From assembly GCA_021030915.1 (NCBI GenBank), contig JAGEMR010000107.1, forward strand, positions 1 through 64,000: 64,000 nt of DNA. Direction: 5' to 3'. Of the stretch, positions 46,401 to 57,765 are shown in pieces. Source of the stretch: Astrothelium macrocarpum (Eukaryota; Ascomycota; Dothideomycetes; Trypetheliales; Trypetheliaceae). A model generated the notes under the pieces. That model searched no databases, had not been told where the DNA came from, and was given only the letters and a program-made list of their open reading frames with translations. The first letter of the stretch is position 1; every line of letters begins with the position of its first letter. A program made the position numbers and the translations under genes.

Positions 46401-49400
46401 GTCATCGCCCTCTGTATCAGGATAATCATGCTTAGGCGGATCAACCCATTTGACAAGACCACTCTCTTCTCTTGTCAATGTAGGTCTTTCTAGCGTTGAA
46501 GGGTCTTGTTCGTCGGGCCAAGTCACAGACTTGCGGCTACGGGTTCGGACAAGCGGTTGCATGTCCTCAAAACTAGGATCTGCGCCATCTTTGCCGGCTG
46601 TAGCAGGAGTCTGAGGAGTAATGGACTCCTGAGCTTCTGCGAGTGCAGGTGGTGGCAAGTCACCAAGGGACAGTGGAGCTGGGTCATCGTCGTGATGAAA
46701 GGACGTTGTAGAGTCGACCGCTGTCTGTGCCTCGGTTGTGGACGATTGCAAATCAGTTGAGCGTTCACCACCCTCACGTCTAGCGGTAGAGCCGAGCTCA
46801 GAGATCACTGTAGCAGGTGGAGCCGCGATGCTAGTGACAGCTTCAGGGGTTTCATCTGCAGGGATGGCGGTAGCAGGTTCAACCTCGATACTTGGAATAG
46901 GCGGCTCAACTGATTGATCACCAGTATCGATCACAAGTATTTGCTTCCCCTTCTTGCCGTCCTCTTCATTTGCTGAAGCCAAAATCGGCTTGGCTCCGAT
47001 AGAAGCTGGTGTATCGTGGATACTTTCTCTGGTGACTGTCGTGCCCGCAGGAGTCTCATTCGTATATTGTGTTTGTGGCTGTGAATACTGGCGCTCCTCG
47101 ATAGGAAGATCCTCCGTCTCATTCGTGATGCTTGTTGCAAACGGCTCAGCTATTTGGTTTGGAATGACTCCCGACCTAAAATTTTGCTCACTCCCTAGTT
47201 GATCAAAGTCTAGTTGATCATCTGTGTTGATTTCTTCCCAAGTGAACGGATCGTCTTCGCGCATCTCCGGCACAGGATCCCGTTTAGGCACGTTTCGCTG
47301 ATGCATTTCCCTGTTCGGACTCTCAAGCGCTGAATGCTCTGCCGCTGCTGAGATCATTTGGTGCGAAATGGCAGCCGCTACTCCGCCAGCTATTACGGAC
47401 GCAGTGGCGTCTCGGATTGCATGAGGTTGAGATTCGGCTCTTGCTCTTGCCTGTTCAGCTTCTTCCTGCATTTTCCTCGTGTTTTCAAGCCATCGTGCTT
47501 CGTCGTCTGCCAAGTCTTGGCTCGGCGTCTTTGCATCGACTGGAAAGCTTGGGCCGGTCGGAGTTGTTTGTTGCGAATCCAAGAAGTCGTAGGGTTCGTG
47601 AGTGTGTATTTGATGATCTCGCGCCATTTGATCCAATGACGCATCAATCTCGTATGCATCTTGTGCTTGGACCGCATCGTCATACCGTGTCTCTATTGGG
47701 CTTTCTTGTGCACTCTGATAGTCGTCCGTGTCATGCACTGACGACGCTCTGGAAGTTGTTCGACTGCTTGGCAAACTTGGGAGTTGCTCTGGTTCTTCTG
47801 GTTCTGGCGTTTTGCGATTCCTTTCCACAAGGTAAAGCGGGCGGAATTCGTTGCCATACTTTGAAAAATCGCCGGAGTGAGGTCTAGAACCTCGTCTCTG
47901 GAGCAACTCGGGACTTGTAGGGGATGACACGACCGGCGAGCTGACTACGCTTTCTCTCGTAGCAGGAGAGCCAGGCGGTCGTCTAAAACGTAGTGGGACT
48001 GCCGTGTTAGATGAGAAGCGTGGCTGTAGTAATGGCCTTTGTGACGTTTCTTCGTATGGCGAGTCTGGTCTTGATTGAGGTAGAACGGGTAAATCATCCA
48101 TCGACAAGTCACTAGTTAACAACGATCTTTGCAGGGTCTCTTCGTACGGCGAATCTGGTCTCGAGTGGGGCAGGGCTGGTAATGCATCCATTGAAAAATC
48201 AACGACCGGCAGCGATCTTTGGGGAATCTCCTCGTATGGTGAGTCTGGTCTTGATCGAGGTAGAGTTGGTAAGTAATCCATTGACAGGTCTTCAACTTTG
48301 GTGGAAACCCCCTCCTGGAGGGGGCTATCGGGGAGTGGAGGAAGACCCGTCAACTCCTCTCCCCGATCGCCTAAAAAAGACTCGTCTTTGCTCCTTCTTT
48401 TGTCATCATCGTACTCGTCCTTTCGTGCGTTGGAATCTACAGAAGTCTGCTTAGTACTTGCTGTACGTGCTTGTCCTAGACCCTTGTTGCCGCTCAGTAC
48501 TCGATCATGTCACAAATAGTTGTTGTCATTACATTCATTGTTTTTGCAATGAACATAATGCATTTTTCAATCTTCTCCCTCTCCACGAGGTGACCGAAGT
48601 ACTGTCTCGGCTACGAGGTCTTGAATGTAGATGGCTTACCTCTATCATCATAATTATCACCCGTACTGCGCCTCTTTTTCTCCCGTTTGCCACTGCTAGA
48701 TGTTGTTGATCTTGTGTCATCAAAATCTACATCGTACTTGGATGATCTGCGGGATTCAGAAGTCTCCGATTTGCCAGTAACGCTTTCGACGTCATCTCGA
48801 TCTGAACTGCGATGCTTCTTTTTCTTCTTCTTTTTCTCGCCATCCTCCCATCTCGCATCATCGTCGAACTTTGAGCTTGTCGGAGAGCTTTTCGAAGATT
48901 TCTTAGACTCGGTCTGTTCTTCGCTCTTGCTCCTAAAAAGCCCAAAGAGGCCGCCTTTCTTATCTTTGCTAGATGACTTTGTATCTCTGTCGTCCCACCT
49001 TGCTGGCGTTGAAGCAACAGACCTGGCATCATCGTCATCATCTTCTCGTCCGGATCTGCGCTTGCTCTTTTTCTTCGAGGAAGTGGTTTCATAGTAATAA
49101 GCAGGCTCGGAGACAGGTTCGGACCCCGCCACGGAGCGTGTATCACCATCGGGCGAATCATAGCGACTGCTGCTCTTGCGGTGCTTCCTGCGCGAAGCAC
49201 GATCATCCACTTGATCGGATGTGCGAGATCGGGTGTCGGCTTCATCAACCTCGCTTTCCCTTGGCGGTGTTTCCGTGGCCCGAGATTCTCTATCTCGTTC
49301 ATTATCACGATCTTCTCGTGAAGACCGACTTGAGACCTTCTTGAGCTCTCTCGAAGAAGTAAGATCTTCCTCTGCTGCCAGTACTAATGCTTCGTCGACA

Positions 49401-52400
49401 GCGTGCTTCCGCTCAGATGCGCCTGCTGCATCTTCGTAAGAGATTTCAGATCTCAGGGGAGATCTGGCACTTGGTGAACTGTACTGTCCAGACTTCCTCT
49501 TCGTCTTAGACCTTGAAGTCTTTGCTTCTGTGAATTCATTCAAATCATCAAAAGCATTAACGGGTATCGAAGCGGCAGGCTCCTGTCTAGTTTGAGCACC
49601 AGCCCTGGCCTGGACATCTCCGTACTCCTCAGGTTCAGTTGTTAAGCTCCTCGTGAGCTGGCTAATTGGTTCCTCTCGCGGATTTGAAAGACTCTCGTCC
49701 AAGCTTAGACTCTTCTTGGCCTTTTCCTTCTTCTTTTTCTCTTTCTTACTTAGTGGCTTATCAAATTCGGCCTCTGCTGGAGCCTCCACAGTCTTCTCAT
49801 CAATCGGCGTGTCTGCCACAACCATGCCAGTTCTTGCGGGATCCTCTAAGCTCTCACTTCTTGGTGTTGAGTCGTTGTCATCTACGCTCATCCGCTTCTT
49901 TTCCTTCTCTCGCTTTTTCTTCTCTTTCTTGGATAGAGGTCTCTCAAACTCGTCATCTGGATCAACTTCTTTGTCCTTGATAAAGTCCGATGCAACCTGA
50001 GCAGCTACAGGGATTGCAGCAGCGGTCGCCGCAATAGCCGCGGCTTCTTCAATGCTCTGTCTCTTCTTTGCCTTCTCTTTCTTCTTGTCTTTGTTGCTCG
50101 AAAAATATTCAGGCTCATCGTCTGCTCGTCGCAATTCATCTTTCGGAGTGTCAGGAAGCTCTTCCACTTGCGACTCCGGCTCGTAACGAGCACCAGGGCC
50201 ACTAAAGTCTTCGTAATCGTCAAAACCGCCAGGCATTCTTTCTTCTTTGGGTGTGTCATCAAACACTTCGCCTTCCACAAAACCGCTATCTCCTTGACGA
50301 AGATTCTCCGTGGATGAATCGTTGAAGACCTGGCCCGCTAGGTCAGAGACAGTTTCTGCCCACGGCGTACGATAACTAAAGACATCCGGAACGCTGCCAT
50401 CATCATCAACCACAACTCCAGGCGTCGTAACCTCTTCCACACCTTCCTCATCGTCATCCTGACCGACACGCGAGGCTCCGTCGTCAACATACTGTTTCAA
50501 GCTATCCGGAACGGGGTACTCATTCTTTTGTTCAGACACTTTGGATGATGGTTCATTGACAGTAGCGTCCCTGGTTACACTTTGTTCCGTTGAAGCAAGG
50601 CTCTCATAACTGGCTTGTGGCGTAACCGTAGTATATACGTGAGTTCGGTCTTCTCCCCAAGAAACGCTTCGGCCACCGGCTTTGGAGCTCACTTCAGACT
50701 GAGATACAACCTTTTCCTCGGCAATAGGAGATGGTGCAGTAGAATGATCGCTCTTGGGACCCAACGGAGGAGTTGCAGAAATGATTCTCAGGGTAGGAAT
50801 CTGATGATGTATCCAGGCTTTGGCTCCTCCACCAAGTCCGTGATAGTCTTGTTCGTGGGATCCAGTAACGGTGTAAGGATAGCCATAAGCCGGCGTTGAG
50901 TTCAAGGAAGGAGGATCAAATGCTTGTTCTTCTGGAAATTGGGCAGGAGCAACAGCAGTTTTACCGGCGCTAGGTTCATGGAGTTCGGGTGGGGAGAAGA
51001 ACTCGGCCATTGATTGACGTCTTCCATCTTCCTGGTAGCGATTCTGAAAGTCTTGAATGAACTCTTCATGTTTCTGCGTGAGATCATCGTGATCATGATC
51101 ACGAGCAGCAGAAACGGTGGCATCAATAGAGCTTTCAGGGCGACTTCTTGTAAAGAAACCTCTGTCGAATACTTCATCGTCAAGTACTGGACTTGTGTGG
51201 TCATTTGACGGAACGATTTCTTCTGTAGGGGCGATTTCCTGGGCGATGATAGCAGGCTCGTCACGCTCTTCTGTTCGCCTCTCTCTACTGTCCTTGCTCT
51301 TGAGCTTACTCTTCCGGTCCCGCGAATCTTCACGAATGATATCAGTGTTGCGACCTTGACGATCTTTGCTAGATCCAGAGTGGGTCACGCCAGCAATCAC
51401 GGCGCCAACAGTTGCACCCGCAATACCGGCCATGGCTGCATCTCTCCATTTTTGGCTTTCACGATCACGCTCTTCTTGTTCTCGCACTCGTTCTTTTTCA
51501 CGCTCGTGCTCTCGTTCCAGCTCGCGCTGTCGTTCAAACTCGCGCTGTCGTTCAAGTTCACGCTGGCGTTCAAGCTCACGCTGGCGTTCAAGCTCATGCT
51601 GCCGTTCGAGGTCTCTCTGTCGATCCAGATCACGCTGGCGCTGAAGCTCTTGCTCCCTTTCTTTTCTCTCCACCTCCTTTCTCTCCCTTTCCCTTTCAAC
51701 CTCCAACTCCTTCAAGCGATTCAACTCCGCCTGTCTCTCCGCCTCCCTTCTCAGAGCACTCACGCGTTCCGCTTCTTCCCTTTCTTTCCTCTCCTTCTTC
51801 TCTTTCTCTCTTTGCTCACGATCTCGAATTTCAGCGCTCCTGGCTAGGTCAGCCTCTCTTCTCTCCCTAGCCTTCCTTTCAACCTCCTCGTCACGCTTCC
51901 TGATGCGTATCTGCTCACGCTCCTTGCGCTCCTCTTCAATGCGCTTGACTTCGTCTCTCATGTCACTTTCTCCGCGTTCCCGCCGTTCGCGATCCTTGCG
52001 GGATTGTTGATCTCCACGCTCAGGATGCTTGCGAGACTCATCGAATCGAACCTGAGGCGACGAAGGACCATCGCGTGCCGATACTACATCGGCTCGCTCG
52101 TTCTTCTTCCGATCCTTCGGACTCATCATGCTGGCAACGCCCATGCCAGCGATACCAGCAAGAGCAGCGTCGCGGATGAAGTCACTGTTGTTGCTAGCGG
52201 TAGCTTCTTCGGCGGGCTTGACACGTGATGCCCTGCGGAGACTGCTCTTTCGCCCAACCTCGCTGCTGGTTTCGCGAGCGAACACAGGTGCGCCGGTGGG
52301 AGCTGCGTATTTGGGAGGAGAGACAGGCTTCATTGGTTGGGGCTGCTGGAGAGGCATGGGATCAGGACGAGAAACAAGGATGGGGTCGTCCACCTGGTGA

Positions 52401-55400
52401 CGGGGAGAAACAGGAGTGGAAGAATGACGATGGTGCGATGGTGAACCAAAGTCTGGTACTCCCAAAGCAGGGGACTCGCTATAAGATGAAATTGGCTGGG
52501 GAGGAATGTGTTGCATGGCCGGCAGATTCGAGCTACTGCTCACAACAGATCCGACATCGCTTCGAGGAGGGTAGTGAGTAGTTGGTAGAGGGCCGCTGGC
52601 CGCACCAGGAGCGTGGACAGAGTCGGAAACATAACGACGGTCTAAATCCACATTTGAGCGTCGCCTTTTCTTTCCCGAGCCACCAAAGCGCCAGCCGAGG
52701 ATGTTCATACCAGATTCATTAGACGCGAGACTGTCGGTGGATTTGCGAGACTTGACAACACGGGACTCAACATCGGAGCCTCCAAAAGCCAGGCTGGCAC
52801 CACTATCGGAATCCTCGGCTTCGGAAGCAGACTCCCACACAGCATCAGAATCCACAGCGCTAGTGTGACTCGCATGGACGATGCTGGTTTTCGAGCGTCT
52901 GCTAGGTTTGCCAATCTTTGTTCTTCCATCGGGTTTCATGTAGATATCATGCACGCTGCTCTTTCGCTTATCACGAGCATTCAGAGCACCAAGAGCAGCA
53001 GCAGTAGCTCCAATGCCAAGGAGTGTCTTATTGATATCATCATGTTCACCTTTACGTAAATCTTTGGTTGAAACTTTTCGTCTTGGGCTGCTCCGTCGGC
53101 GACGAGTCTGAGAATTTGTCGTAAGATCTAGCTTGGATCCATAAACAAGATCAGAGCCAGCAGATGAGGACGACGAGTTACTGAAGGTGAAGAAGCCTCT
53201 CTTCTCACGTCGACGTCGAGAGCCTCGACGCTTCGGGGACGGTGAAGAGCGACCGAAGAAACCCGAAAACATAGAAGGGCTTCTCTCACGTTCATGATGC
53301 TGAAAATGTCGACCTGGGCTGCTGGTTCGTTTCTCGATTCGAATCTCTTCACGAGATGATCTAGAATGTGGGCGGTGCGAAGAGCCGAGGGCAGCCGCCG
53401 CACCTAAACCTACCCCCAACACGGCTGCTTGACGCTCACGCGAATGCGAACGCGAACGAGGGTGAGTGTGTGAATGGTGTCGCACAAACTGTTTCTCGAC
53501 GTGACCATGGCTGTGGCCAGGACGATGTACCACGAATTCCTTTTCGTGATGGGAATGCTCAGAACCGACAATACCGTGCTCACTCCGTCCTGGAGCACTT
53601 CCATGGCCGACAGATCTCCCATGACTATGACTCTGACTATTTCCGCGATGAAGCGAAGTGGAAGATTCATTGAATCGACCAGTCCGGACAGAATACGTGT
53701 CGTCAAAATCCTGACCTGAGCCAAAAAAGCTTTTACCAAGCTTACCAAGGCCATAGGCACCAAGACCAGCAGCAATCCAATTGCCACTCTTGTCCCGTCT
53801 TCGCCTCCCTTCATCTGATGAATAGTCATATCTTTCATATCGCGAAGTCTTGTCCACACGACCTGTACGCGAAAGGTTCTCTGTAGATCGTCGCGCAAGG
53901 TTTTCACGTGAACCTCGAAGAGAATCGCGTGAGCGTCGTCTCCCGTAGTGATGCTCTCGCGGCGCATCTCTGGGATTAGACCTTGGATCGAAGCAATAAC
54001 GGCATACGCCAATGTATTCTGTATATTCCTCCATCTTCTGCACGTCTTCGTAATCTTGCCACCAATCGACAAGTTTGCTAACTGGACCTTGATGCAGATG
54101 TTTCATTCCCAGCCCAGATTGGCCATGTGGAAGAGGGGATGGCCCGTACACTCTAGACGATTTCCTTTGCGCAGATGTTCCAAACGATGCAGAATTGTGT
54201 TGACTGTGAGGCGTCTCATGATGTGGTTCTTCGTGGTGATGTTTATGATACTCGTATGCAGCAACCCCCGCCAAGCCTGCTGCTGCTGCATACATGGGAA
54301 CGTTAGAATGTTGGGTAGAGGACTTACCTGGTTTTATGCTCGGCTTGGCGGACGATGAAGCTGCATAGGTTGAGCCGAGGGTCGGGATTGCGGGTGCGGA
54401 GGTAGAATGATCATATTGAGAATGCTGTCCACCCGCAGCAAAGGTGGCTGAAGTTTGGTAGGGCATCTGGGATCCAACAGCAAAATTGGAACTTGTGGCA
54501 TGAGTCCCATTTGCCTGATTATTGCTATGGGTTGTGTTGCTGCTCATAGAGTATCCAAGTGCAGCGCCTGCGGCTCCTGCGGCTGCAGCACCTGCAACTT
54601 GAGCCGAGTCAGATGGTTTGCTGTATTTGCTTGGCCGATTGGAACTGCTATTCATTGTCGATGGCTGGCTTGATTGCAACGGCTTCGAGGGTTCGCCATC
54701 ACCTAAGCCTCCGGACATGTAGTAATCATCTGCTGCGCCGTGACCGGTCTCTTGCGGAGGGTTGGGATTAGCAGAGGCGGTTTGTAGATGAGGTTGCCCA
54801 GATACAAGAGGAGCAGAGGGCCGAACGCCAGGCTGGGTAGCGACAGACTGCCCCTGATCCCCATAATACTCTGCTGCTAATCCGAATCCACCAGCAGGAC
54901 TGAGAGCAGGCTTATATGGTAGTGTATACTGAGATGGATCTTGTCCCGGGAATTGGTTGGGAACATGAGGATCTATTCTTGGAGGTTGGGAGCTGGGATC
55001 CCGGCTTGTGCTTTTTGTAGATGAAGTGTCCCTGTATTGCACGTATTCTTTTTGTCCTTGGCTGTTTGTGCGGACAATGATCTTGCTTTTCTTGGTAGAG
55101 TTACCATCAATTTCTGAGATACTCTCGCCTCGGCTTCGCTCGACAGAGCGACCATCATCTATTCCACGGCTAGATTTGCTACCACTTGATGACATTTTGC
55201 TTATTTTTCTCTCATCTCTATCTCTACTTCTCGACCGAACTCGTCTTTCGCGACTCAAAGACCGTTTTCTATGCTTGCTTCGACGTGATGTGTCGCTAAC
55301 AACATCATCTTCATCCACCCAGCCATCCTCTTCTTCCTGCCTCGAATTTGTAGATGTAGTGAGTGGAAAGGTGCTTGACCGGTGAATCTCGCGGTCCGGG

Positions 55401-55678
55401 ATGCGCTCGTTCTGTCGAGTATTTATGGCAGTGACAAACGAGCTTGAAGAGGATCGTGGGGGAGAGACTGGTGGGCCTCGGTCTCGCTTCGACGAAGAAT
55501 ATTGCGATGAAGACGTGCGATCGCGATCGCGATCACTGTGTCTTCGATCCGGCTTCCTGCTCGAGCTTGACGACACGCCAGACTCGGATCGTGGCTTTGA
55601 TTCCGAAGGTTTGCGACGCGCGCTTGATGAAGTAGATGATATTTCCGAGCCTTTGCCCGTGAATGCTTTCCACACCAT
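34406..55678 (-). CDS. lah: Giant 7,004-aa 'involucrin repeat'/leashin-like protein
   Basis: Three huge frames form one gene: exon 1 55678-48640, exon 2 48436-36084, exon 3 36028-34406. Intron 1 (203 nt, GTAAGC ... TGTAG) is phase 1 and yields DDRGDSNARKDEYDDDKRR; intron 2 (55 nt, GTAAGT ... AACAG) is phase 0. The total of 21,015 nt is in frame. Order: basic Ser/Arg-rich N-terminus (MVWKAFTGKGSE); conserved block WWQDYEDVQKMEEYTEYIG with CRYC near residue 555; RRGSRRRREKRG; a long charged helix (about 1230-1410) with 18-bp repeats; exon 2 with about 24 KKxKKGKKGK(K/R) repeats; then a coiled coil (LEQRLDQLTSENRILQ ...) and a globular C-terminal domain. Conserved ends with a huge divergent middle fit leashin, the Woronin-body tether, known as a single giant protein in Aspergillus and as two proteins in Neurospora. 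Family identity is good; leashin orthology is inferred. Confidence 0.8.
42348..42557 (-). repeat. 21-bp minisatellite inside the giant gene (ten heptads)
   Basis: Ten consecutive 7-residue units of the form E-x-S/P-[VIA]-x-x-[ATV] (EEPISQA, EEPVSQT, EGSIPRA, EDTVPQV, EKSVYQA, EESALRV ...) are encoded without a gap. The codons differ among units, so the array is old. Confidence 0.9.
48021..48290 (-). repeat. Three tandem 90-bp units inside the giant gene
   Basis: Units 48290-48201, 48200-48111 and 48110-48021 each encode 30 residues with the pattern SMDxLPxLPxSRPDSPYEE followed by xxQRxL. They are close to identical in the SRPDSPYEE part. Confidence 0.92.
51521..51646 (-). repeat. 18-bp minisatellite inside the giant gene (seven units)
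   Basis: Seven units related to CTCACGCTGGCGTTCAAG (plus strand) encode ELERQR-type hexapeptides in the long charged helix. The two central units are nearly identical, others diverged. Confidence 0.92.
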
Positions 55679-56325
55679 TGCGGTCGCGTCGACGTCTGGT
55701 CACTTTGTTTGACAGACTGGAGAGGGTGATGATCTCAATTTACCGAATCAGTTCGGGTCAAATGGATGTGTTGGTATTAAGCATGACTACTAATGATGGG
55801 TATCTGATGGAAAACCGTCACGTCGTCAAAATCGTCAAAAGGGCCGTGAGGCAAGTAATGTACAGTGGGACAGAAAATATGCCAGTGAAGAGAGTGTTAC
55901 CCAATGACGGCGGACATGGAGTGGCGAGTGGAGAGCTGTCGCTGTGAGATGCCAATGTGCTCCCATTCGGCAAGCGTCTCTTCACCAGCCACACAATTTT
56001 TCGCCCCAAAAAATTCTCGAAATTAAATCCGCACGCGATTGGTGTGATGCAAAGCTCAGCTGGCGAATTAAACGAGACCTTCGCTACCATCGACGCGATC
56101 GAGCCATGTTTGACGTGGCATCAACGATGATGCCGAAGATTGATTTGTGTCGCCATCACTCTATAGCGAATTATATACAATGTCTCACTGCCATCTCCTT
56201 TGCGCCAAAAGTCAGTACTAATACATTCAAATTTCTCGCCTCTCCCCATCATGATCGCTCTGTAGAACAGACAACATTTGATAAAACACCGTGCGCCTCG
56301 CTCAAAAATGATGTTATCCGCCCTA
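55679..56325. promoter_or_regulatory. Promoter region of the giant gene
   Basis: About 650 bp between the start of the giant gene and the stop of the CstF-64 gene, both on the minus strand. No coding signal is convincing here; a 134-codon plus-strand frame at 55944 has no domain. The stretch must include the giant gene's promoter and the CstF-64 3' end. Confidence 0.5.
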
Positions 56326-57248
56326 CTATCTCATTTGTCCTGCCATGATCTGATTCCTTAGTGCCAATATCTGGTCTCTCTCTGCCGGTGCCATTGCATT
56401 GATTTGATCCATGGGCAAGTTCATGACCATCTGTATGAGCTGCGCCTGATCTGTTTGAGGGGTTTGTGATGGAGGTGGTTGGTAGGGTTGCTGTTGCACA
56501 GGAGGTGTTGGAACGCTCATAGGCTGCTGCACAGCATATGGAGGATACTGCTGCTGACGATATGGGTTGAGCTGAGGCTGAGTTGAGGGCGCTGGCGCTG
56601 GTGGCAGACCTCCGCCTTGGAGAATGGATGTCAATGCTTGAGGATCTACGAGCTCAAGGAGAAGAAGTGCTTGGAAAATGGCATAAGAAAGCTGTGGCGC
56701 TTGCTTCAGAAGCTCCGTCGCTTTGGCAGGATCGGTGGTCACGAGATTCTTGATTTGGGATATGATGTCGAGAAGTTGAGGTGGTGGCATTGCACTCAAA
56801 GTTTTGGATATCTCATCTGTACATGTCAAATTTGGAGGAAGCTCTGTTCCCGGCGGTAATGGAGGGAGTCCACCGCCTGTCCCGTCCTGCCCGTTGAGAA
56901 TATTTTCGTTGTAACCAGCAGGAGGAGCGTCGCTGTCATTCTCGTTGGAGTAGTCCACTCTGATCGTACGGCCCATAAATTCATAATTGTTCAGATTCCG
57001 TACTGCTGATGCCGCTGCATCTGTGTCTTGGAAAGTAGCAAACCCGAAACCTTTTGGCTGCCCGCTTTCACGATCTAGGATAAGTCTGAATTGTGGTCTT
57101 TGCCCGACTTGGCTCAACATGTCAGTGATTTGTTCTTCAGTCGCAGCTAAATTTTTGATCAGTCAATGATTGTAGATAGTGTTACGTCGCACTTACCGTA
57201 GGCTATGTTGCCTACGAAGAGTGTTCGCGATGCTTTATCGGGCGCCAT
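56326..57248 (-). CDS. RNA15: Cleavage stimulation factor subunit 2 (CstF-64 / Rna15)
   Basis: Exon 1 57248-57197 and exon 2 57146-56326 (50-nt intron, GTAAGT ... TTTAG) give 290 aa. An N-terminal RRM shows RNP2 LFVGNIAY and RNP1 KGFGFATF, with VRNLNNYEFMGRTIRVDYSN closing the domain. The hinge that binds CstF-77/Rna14 follows (ISKTLSAMPPPQLLDIISQ ... LLKQAPQLSYAIFQALLLL), then a Pro/Gln-rich linker and the conserved C-terminal three-helix domain (QLIQMVMNLPMDQINAMAPAERDQILALR). It is the RNA-binding subunit of the nuclear complex that recognises sequence around the pre-mRNA cleavage site. All domains are complete. Without exon 1 the RRM would lack its first strand, which confirms the intron. 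Confidence 0.95.
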
Positions 57249-57765
57249 GCCGGATGTGTGACTCTAAGAGACGTTGTAGACTTGAAAATTGTTTGTGTTG
57301 AAAAACATAAGAGAGCGAGATTGATGCGTGCACTTTCGTAAGAAGGCCCGTGCGTCATAACCCATGGTCGAGAGAGGTGCTACTTATAAGATAAGTGCCT
57401 GATGATAAAGTATTTATCGCTCACTACCTTACTTTTCTCTACATCCTACGTAATACTCACAAGAAGACTGTAATAGAAGCGATTGGTGGAAGCTGATTCA
57501 TTATTAATAGACACGGTGACGTCTCAAGAATTCGCTAGATTTCCGCATAGAGTAGAGACGCATTAAAAAGAAACACGCCTGTTTCAAACCTTGCGTTTTC
57601 ACGTCATGGCAAGCGTTTCTACATCTCAACAGCATTGGCAATAATTACCTTCTTGCCCACCTAGCCTTCTTCAATTGAGAGCAAGATTCCATAAACAGGA
57701 TTGTCCATCCATCGCTCGCCTCTTGCTCCATGTCAGTCATTGTTTGCAGCTTCCTAGACTCCAAG
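57249..57765. promoter_or_regulatory. Divergent promoter region, CstF-64 / surface protein
   Basis: About 500 bp between divergent start codons. No gene, repeat or RNA is seen. A 66-codon minus-strand frame at 57645 overlaps the next gene's start and is rejected. Confidence 0.5.
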
